Shown piece by piece: positions 58,301-64,000 of a stretch of 64,000 bases of DNA. The notes under the pieces were generated by a model that was given only the letters and a program-made list of their open reading frames with translations, ran no database searches and had not been told where the DNA came from. The position numbers and the translations under genes are program-made. Positions within the stretch are counted from its first letter, which is position 1. Each line of letters begins with the position of its first letter. This stretch comes from Plicaturopsis crispa FD-325 SS-3 (taxonomy: Eukaryota; Basidiomycota; Agaricomycetes; Amylocorticiales; Amylocorticiaceae). The stretch covers positions 2,819,011-2,883,010 of the forward strand of contig KN832555.1 of NCBI GenBank assembly GCA_000827205.1. Reading direction: 5' to 3'.

Positions 58301-59000
58301 GACGAGCCTTTGGAGGATCGGGTAAGTGTTCTTGCTATATTTCTCCTACGTTGAATTCCCTAGAACCATGTCTCGTGTTTTCCAGCGTGTTGCCATCCGC
58401 GCAATCGACGAGACGTTGAATCAGCGTGGCAAGATCCACCTCATACATGGTCAACCTCTGTATCTCGTAGAGCCCACTGTCGGATCGCCTGCACACCAGA
58501 AGCAGAAGACTACGCACAAGTCGGCCGTTCCTGCTCCTCCACGAAAGCCGTCCGCATCAAAGCCACATGACGGGACGAAGACCGTTAGCTCAAACGGTAC
58601 CTCTTCGTCGCTCCCTCGACCTGTGCCGAGGCGTCCATCATCGCCCATCGCGGGTTCTTCCAAGCGTCCCTCATCGCCGCTCGCAAGCGTGCAGCCTGTG
58701 CCAAAGAAACCGAAACACGTCCCAGCTACATGCGCTATATGCGGTGCCTCGCAATATCATCCGGTGAAAGACTGCCCAGTTGTCGGGCAAGGCCCCAAAA
58801 GGTGATCCGCAATTTGTTTCATCATCTGTTCATGCAAGCTAATATTGAGCTGCCGTAGCGTCTCTCGGGAGATCAAGCGATTGGACGAGATCCCCGGTAT
58901 GGCGGATACCGTGAAGAGCTTGCGCAAAGTTCTGAAACAGCAGAAGAGACAGGAGGAGCAGCTTGCTGCGTCGTCAGATGCGATTATGATCAGCGATTGA
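52301..59000 (+). CDS. MIT1: Mit1/Mi-2-like SNF2 chromatin remodeler with chromodomain-like modules
   Basis: A CHD3/Mi-2-type ATPase, probably the counterpart of fission-yeast Mit1 of the SHREC silencing complex. It starts MAEPESDPALLFTPTKATTS. A disordered basic/acidic region is followed by a Cys-rich zinc module (VCEKCRRGPTH, LKCPVSAHWKCLAM, FICGSCMKGGICLG, LLFRCLTCKRLAHY, WQCSDCASYI), then chromodomain-like LPREYLVKWESRSYRRIQWV. The SNF2 core shows LADDMGLGKTVQIVTF (motif I split by an intron), ILVVDEGQRLKSD (motif II), IMTGTPLNNNIRELFNLMNF, LLFSQFVIGLNVIEDFLIGE, LLTTRAGGVGINLFSADTVI and AIARSYRYGQTKT (motif VI). The C-terminus has two short Cys/His modules, CGLCGTKHGLGQC and CAICGASQYHPVKDC. 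About eighteen short introns. The first four bases of motif II read D-E-G-Q rather than the usual D-E-[AG]-H. Confidence 0.88.
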
Positions 59001-59415
59001 GCTCCATGGCGAGATTGGGTGCTCCAGCAGGAGCGACGGTCGATGTTTTGGCTTACTTAGATATTTATTCGTGCTAATTTCTTGCTTTCCTTTCTCGATG
59101 TGTGTCAGTATGATACCCGTACAACTAATACGTACTTACAATGTCTACATAGTGCATATAGCATATCTTGGGCTCGCAATTAGAGGAAGCCTCGCGAACT
59201 CCACTGAAATTGATCTGCGTGGACGATGGGCATGTATTAGTACTCTCGATAGACGAGAGGTATGCCGAGCTATACCATGGCGTCTCGGGCCTAGGAAACC
59301 GCCAGTACATACTTCAAGTTAAAAGTTTGAACTTGGTAAGTCAGAGTCGGAAGCATTTCTCAAGGTCGCGGAGTTCAGACTCGTCCCATGGCCGCGGCCG
59401 CGTGAATGCGCATTG
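59001..59415. other. 3' flank of MIT1
   Basis: About 415 bp without a supported gene. It should contain the MIT1 polyadenylation region. A GC-rich NotI-like GCGGCCGC motif lies near 59392..59399. Confidence 0.45.
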
Positions 59416-59811
59416 CACAAGGGGTGGCGCTAAATTTTGGGCTCCCAAAATTATACCCAAAATCGGTGCCAAAAAGACATATATAGGGCGAGGTGTTTCG
59501 GCCCAAAAATCTTTCCTTTTGGCACGCCAGGACGCCACCCAAAATCTTCCCTTTCAGCGATCCCAAAAGCTTGCATTTTGCGCCCGCGAAAGGCTCGGCT
59601 AGCCCCAAAAGATAATCTTTCGCGCTCCCGCAGCCTTTCGCGGGCGCAAAATGCAAGATTTTGGGAAGCCAGCCCTGTTTCCTTTTGGGATGAATGCTGC
59701 TGTACCAAAACCTATCCTTTTCAATTCCCAAAACATCACCCAAAAACTCAATATTTGCTCTATATTTTGGGCACAATTTTGGGAGCCTAAAAATTAGCGC
59801 CACGCCTTGTG
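59416..59811. mobile_element. 396-bp foldback MITE with about 48-bp terminal inverted repeats
   Basis: The left end begins CACAAGGGGTGGCGCTAAAT and the reverse complement of the right end begins CACAAGGCGTGGCGCTAATT; the match continues with few mismatches for about 48 bp. The trinucleotide TTG flanks both sides (59413..59415 and 59812..59814), suggesting a 3-bp target duplication. The inside is non-coding and full of CCCAAAA/TTTTGGG repeats in both orientations. A second, near-perfect inverted repeat occupies the centre. The CAC termini and short duplication recall CACTA-related (including Plavaka-like) elements; this placement is an inference. Confidence 0.82.
59561..59666. repeat. Internal hairpin of the MITE
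   Basis: Arms 59561..59595 and 59632..59666 are reverse complements at 34 of 35 positions, with the inner 26 perfect, around a 36-nt loop. Transcription in either direction would give a strong hairpin. Confidence 0.85.
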
Positions 59812-59920
59812 TTGACTGCCTTCAAACCAGCCCTCGCATACTCGCTGTCCCCTTGGTTCCTCCCTTCCAAAATATCATGCACTAGCGCTAGTCGAAAGAT
59901 CACCAGAATCATAAAAACTG

Positions 59921-61395
59921 ATGGATTCGGCACCAGCAAACACCCACCTCTCATGGGCAAACGTCGGGCTCGCGTTCTCCTTCATCCTCTTCAATGCCAT
60001 CGTATCCGGCTCCTTCGGGCTGGGCGTCGGAGGCAGCCTCCTCACCGCCGCTGTACGATGCGTGCTGCAGCTAGCCGTCATGGGGACTTTGCTCCAGAAG
60101 GTTTTCGAGACCGACAATCCGTGGGCGGTCGCGGGCATTGCTGGTCGGTCCAGTCTTCTCCTCTGCTCCCCCTTCCATTATTGAAACGATTAAACGCACT
60201 TGTAGGTCTTTTGAACGTCCTTGGTACCACCGAAGCGGGTAAGTGCAACTATCTTCCTCCGCAGCAAAGCCTCTCAGTCCAAATGTGATTCGAAGTCGTG
60301 AACAAGTCAAAGCGACGCTATAGCTACATGGTACGCGTTTCTTCTACTTACACTACACGGTTGCTCGATGACATTTACTTGGGGAAGCAAGTTCCCGTCC
60401 GTTCTGTTTGGTATGATGGGATCCACAATCCCTGTCTCCATCATCGGGACGCGTTTCGCCATATCGGTCGACCCGTTTTGGAAACCAGAGCAATACAGTC
60501 AGTCACCGAAAGGAATGCACAAGTGTTTGCGTCCTGACAATCGTAACATGTGATCTAGTTCCAATCGTGGGTATGCTATGCGGGAGCACCGTTTCCGGCG
60601 TCGTCGTCTCTGTCACGTACGTGCTGAAAGAACTGCAGTAAGTGCTCAAAATCAATCCGCCGACCGCGTCGTTGAGGCTGAGCATTCCGCTTGCCTTGTA
60701 GGGAAAATCGCGATAAGGTAGAGATGTACCTCGCCTTCGGTGCATCGCGTTTTGAGGCGTGCAAACCCATCGCAACGTCGGCGCTCACCCTCGCGCTTAC
60801 GCCGACTATAAACCAAATGAGGTATGCATCCCCTCCCTATGAAGACACCTGAACATGTCCAACCAGCAACTGCAGCGTCATCGGTATCATATCCATCCCC
60901 GGTACGTCTCCATCGCACCTCAGTATCGCGTCCTTGAAAGTATAACCGCGGTCCACATCCACGACAGGCATGATGACCGGCGCAATTCTGGGTGGCTCCT
61001 CCGTCGAGCAAGCTGCGAAGCTGCAGATGGTGATCATGTTCATGATCTCAGCGTCGACCGCCCTCGCCTCCATCGCTACCACCGCACTCACCCTTGCGGT
61101 CGTCGTCGACAGCGACCACCGCGTGCGTGGCGACAGAGTCGACGGCAGCGTGCACCCGGTGTATCGAGCGCGAAATTTCGTGATCGGGAAGGCTGTGGAG
61201 GGTGTGAAATGGGCGTTTCAGCAAGTGAGACAGATATTCCAGAAGGGGGATGGTGCTGCGCGGAGAGGGATTTTGCGAAGAATAAGCACGGGGGCCAGCG
61301 CGAGCGGGGAGGAGCGGGAGGTGTTGTTGGGATCGCCAACCAGTCATGGTTCTAGCAGATCTATTCCGCGGGCTCAAGGATCAATGGCATTGTAG
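59921..61395 (+). CDS. UPF0014 (FetB/ALS3-like) multi-pass membrane protein
   Basis: This family includes bacterial FetB (iron export) and plant ALS3/STAR2 (aluminium tolerance), the membrane half of ABC-type exporters. It starts MDSAPANTHLSWANVGLAFS. Seven or so hydrophobic segments are visible: VGLAFSFILFNAIVSGSFGL, LLTAAVRCVLQLAVMGTLLQ, FPSVLFGMMGSTIPVSIIGT, VPIVGMLCGSTVSGVVVSVT, TLALTPTINQMSVIGIISIP and LQMVIMFMISASTALASIAT. The family signature E-x-YLAFGASRFEA and GMMTGAILGGSSVEQAA are present. To recover TEAVVNKSKRRYSYM and then FPSVL, two introns end in AAG rather than the usual YAG (near 60293 and 60391). The cytosolic tail is basic and Ser-rich. Substrate in fungi is unknown. Confidence 0.87.
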
Positions 61396-61631
61396 ACTTC
61401 AGTGAGTAGAAGATGGACCAAGTAGTAAACCTCAAATTTTGTAACTGGCAAATTCTGTACGGCGATGACACCGATAGTCAATCATGTGAAGTATGGTCTG
61501 AAAAGCCAGGATCTCCTGTATGAAAGGTTTTCAGCCTGAGCAAGACTGTTTTTTGTGGCATGCCATATTCATAGACGTAGCATAAAACAACAATTGACAA
61601 CCAGAAAATGGAATGGGCAGTGCGCAAACAT
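61396..61631. other. Convergent 3' region between UPF0014 gene and RPS9
   Basis: About 235 bp between facing stop codons. Nothing recognised beyond the expected terminator/polyadenylation regions. Confidence 0.4.
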
Positions 61632-62480
61632 CTACTCCTCTTCCTCATCGTCACCGCCTTCCTCCTTCTTGGCGGCAGCAGCAGCGCGCTTACGCTTGAC
61701 GCGACCAGGGCGACCTCCTCCGTATGGCGACGTAAGTGCGAAGTCGATGTGTTTTTGGGAGTCGAGACGGACGACGAATGACGGGACGTTGACAATTTGC
61801 TTGCCGACGCTATCCACGGACGATTGTCAGATTGTCAGGGCAGTGGAACAAAGTTTTGATCACGCACCGAATGTGCCGTTGCCTGATCAGGGTACGGGCG
61901 TGGTGGATGCTCTTCGCGAGGCCGCTCTTGAACACCTGGGTCTGCAACCGGCGCTCCAAGAAGTCCTCGATCTTCAGGGCCAGCACGTAATCGAGACGCA
62001 TGCGGCTCTCATCGAGCACACCAATGCGTACAAGCCGGCGAATGAGGGCGTTACCCTCGAACAGCCGCTTGGGGTCCTTGTCGTCGAGCTTGAGAAGCTC
62101 TCGCGCGGCACGACGAATCTTGGACAGAATGAGCGCGATACGCCAAATCTCGCGCTTGTTGCGGAGCCCGTATTCACCCGCAAGCTGCGTAAGTAGTCAG
62201 TTGTCTGTCCGTTCCTCCGCGTGAACCAGAACATGACCAGCGCACCTTCAACTCGGCATCAAGACGAGCGGATTCGAAAGGTCGACGAGGGACCTTGTAA
62301 CTGTTAAGTTATAGTGGGGCACGGCTTTCAATCAGCACGTCTGCAACCCTCCACATAAAGTGGATCTTGAAGTATGGAAAACGGATGCTCACGTCTTGCT
62401 GTGGTTACGCGGGGCCCTGCATTGGACACCGTTAGTACATAGCGCAGCTCCAGGCGATTTCGACGACGTTACCTAGGCAT
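61632..62480 (-). CDS. RPS9: 40S ribosomal protein S9 (uS4)
   Basis: A universal small-subunit protein. The final exons read [80 protein letters not shown] and [14 protein letters not shown] (S4 domain), then [40 protein letters not shown] and an acidic C-terminus. The start requires three 5' exons: ATGCCTAG (62473..62480), then GAPRNHSKT-coding (around 62390..62412), then [18 protein letters not shown] (about 62258..62310). Together they give [20 protein letters not shown], the family start. The last intron is about 61812..61867. Length is about 195 residues, normal for S9. Confidence 0.94.
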
Positions 62481-62730
62481 TTTTCTTGAGGATGTCGACT
62501 AAACGAAATGCAGGCGCAGTGCAGAACGCGGCGGGGTATGCTGGTGCAAATGAATGTAAACAGAGTGCGCCACAACTGTAAAGTACCTCGGCAAGCCACC
62601 CGGAGGTATTCCCGACACCCGATCACTTTTCTCTACTCGCCACCCCCAACGACGCCGACGCCTGTGCGTGCTATTTCTCTCTGTTTCCTGTCCCGTTCGT
62701 CTTGATTGACAGCCCCGCCCAGTCCTCAAG
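62481..62730. promoter_or_regulatory. Shared 250-bp bidirectional promoter of RPS9 and RPL21
   Basis: The ATG codons of the two ribosomal protein genes face away from each other with only 250 bp between. The segment has pyrimidine-rich tracts (TTTTCTCTACTCGCCACC, TTTCTCTCTGTTTCC) toward RPL21. I did not identify a named factor site. Confidence 0.75.
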
Positions 62731-63384
62731 ATGCCTCACTCATTCGGTTACCGCGCGCGTACGCGCGACATGTTCAAGCGGGGCTTTAAGGGTGCGTCCA
62801 TCTGCTGTATATGCGCGATCGCATCCAGGCTGACAGGAACTCGCTACAGAACACGGTTCCATAAAGCTCTCGACTTACCTTATCACCTACCGCGTCGGTG
62901 ACATCGTTGACATCAAGGCTAACGCGGCCCAGCAAAAGGGCATGCCCCACAAATACTACCACGGGTGCGTTCCCCGCCCTTCATAAGTGTAGTCGGCATG
63001 CTGAAGGAAATGTATGTAGCCGCACTGGAATTGTCTACAATGTGACGCCCAGCGCCGTTGGTGTGATCGTGTACAAAGTCGTCGGCAACCGCTACCTCGA
63101 GAAGCGCGTCAACCTCCGCGTCGAGCACATCAGGCATTCGAAATGCCGTCAGGAGTTTTTGGACAGGGTGAAGCGGAATGGCGATCTCCACCGTGAGGCG
63201 AAGGCAAAGGGCGGTGCGTACATCATGCGTTGTCGATTCCGCCTTGGTACTGACTCGCTTCGGTTCCCCAGAACGCATCACGCTCAAGCGCGTCCCTGCC
63301 CTTCCCCGGGAGGCACACACCGTCTCGTCGACAGAAAACGCCGCACAGACTATCGTCCCCGTCCGGTACGAGACTACGATCTAA
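62731..63384 (+). CDS. RPL21: 60S ribosomal protein L21 (eL21)
   Basis: A large-subunit protein of archaeal/eukaryotic ribosomes. The start [20 protein letters not shown] is followed, after an intron beginning GTGCGT at about 62792, by [39 protein letters not shown], then [60 protein letters not shown] and, after a last intron (about 63212..63271), [20 protein letters not shown] through VPVRYETTI. Each block is standard eL21. The length of about 160 residues is normal. Expression is expected to be high and coordinated with RPS9 through the common promoter. Confidence 0.95.
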
Positions 63385-63597
63385 TCGGGACATACGCGCG
63401 CTACTTCTTTGCTGCTGTTGTTTCTATGAGGTTCATTTGTATGTCACCCACCACCTTTTCCATGTCCCCATGCAATGATCACGCAAAACTACATGAATTT
63501 CGTGTGCAATGAGTTCAACTGTTCCAGGGCACGTCTTTCACGAAACAGATCGCCAACTGATGTACAGGCAGAGCATTATTCAACGGATGGGGTATTT
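63385..63597. other. 3' flank of RPL21
   Basis: About 210 bp between RPL21 and the facing stop of the next gene. Nothing recognised. Confidence 0.35.
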
Positions 63598-64000
63598 CTA
63601 GGCCAACGTATGCGTGAAGACCTCGTTCATGATCAGCCACTGGGCAAGATTAGCGCCTATCTGCAAATGGCCCGCGACGGAGGGATGCAACCCGTCCAGA
63701 GTAAGGTCACCCACGAGAAGTTCCGCGGGCGTAATCGTGTGTGCTTTGATACTGATCATGCTTTCATTGTGCGAAAGTGAAGAGACGGCTGAGCGTATTG
63801 CAAGCTCGTAGGGCACGACATCGCCGTCCTCCTTGCGGTCAATGAAAGGAAGCTGTGGCACACATCAGTTGTGCAGGTAGTAGCGGGAGATCTTGACGGA
63901 CTATGATGATAATGTGCTTGAGGGTAGGACCGTGGAGGTGGTGTATCCGCGTAATGAAGCTGAGTAGGGAGGGGATGAATATATCGGATGCAACATCGTT
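63598..64000 (-). CDS. SGNH/GDSL-hydrolase-like gene, C-terminal part (continues beyond window)
   Basis: The last exon, up to about 63850, reads LPFIDRKEDGDVVPYELAIR, then AHTITPAELLVGDLTLDGLH and PSVAGHLQIGANLAQWL. The D-G-L-H-P with a following G-H resembles block V of SGNH/GDSL hydrolases, where Asp and His complete the catalytic triad. An earlier exon (IFIPSLLSFITRIHHLHGPT) extends to the right edge. The Ser block is outside the window, so enzyme class and start cannot be given. An intron near 63850..63900 is likely. Confidence 0.5.

Noticed and set aside
1-64000. tRNA, rRNA, CRISPR arrays or retroelement remains
   Set aside because: While reading the gaps I saw no cloverleaf-like or repeat-spacer pattern and no reverse transcriptase, integrase or long terminal repeats; a covariance-model or repeat search would be needed to exclude short fragments.

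Overview
The window is nuclear DNA of a filamentous basidiomycete, most likely a wood-decaying agaricomycete close to the Polyporales. The evidence is dense genes split by many 45-65 nt GT-AG introns, family-GH5 cellulases with and without a fungal CBM1, a Kelch/coiled-coil polarity protein of the Tea1/Kel1 type, a Mit1/Mi-2-like remodeler and a local family of HNH-like proteins of the kind expanded in mushrooms. All boundaries were worked out by hand from reading frames, splice signals and recalled family sequences; no search was run.

Layout. 0-12 kb is housekeeping: the 3' part of an F-box/LRR-like gene with a C-terminal membrane segment, proteasome lid subunit Rpn5, mitoribosomal protein mS23, splicing factor SF3a2/Prp11 and ribosome-assembly factor Rrp5. 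12-26 kb holds the Tea1/Kel1-like gene, a 2.2 kb gene-poor gap, S-formylglutathione hydrolase, an FHA-kinase of the Chk2/Rad53 type and the GTPase Lsg1. 26-43 kb is the accessory block: a GH5 endoglucanase without CBM1, three tandem HNH-like paralogues, a SAM methyltransferase, a Pol X DNA polymerase (Pol4/lambda) and a second GH5 endoglucanase with an N-terminal CBM1. 43-64 kb returns to core genes: a LYR-motif protein, exocyst Sec8, lipid-droplet hydrolase LDAH, an unidentified minus-strand gene, the Mit1-like remodeler, a 396-bp foldback MITE, a UPF0014 (FetB/ALS3-like) membrane protein, and the ribosomal protein genes RPS9 and RPL21, which diverge from one 250-bp promoter. An SGNH-like gene runs off the right edge.

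The most notable observations are: the duplicated cellulases keep matching promoter blocks at nearly the same distances from their start codons; the CBM1 of the second cellulase is assembled from a 13-nt and an 18-nt microexon; SF3a2 has a 4-nt first coding exon followed by an 8-nt microexon; two introns appear to be GC-AG, one inside the catalytic motif of Pol4; the three HNH-like paralogues share a His-to-Tyr change at the first expected HNH position; and a MITE with 3-bp target duplication has a near-perfect internal hairpin.
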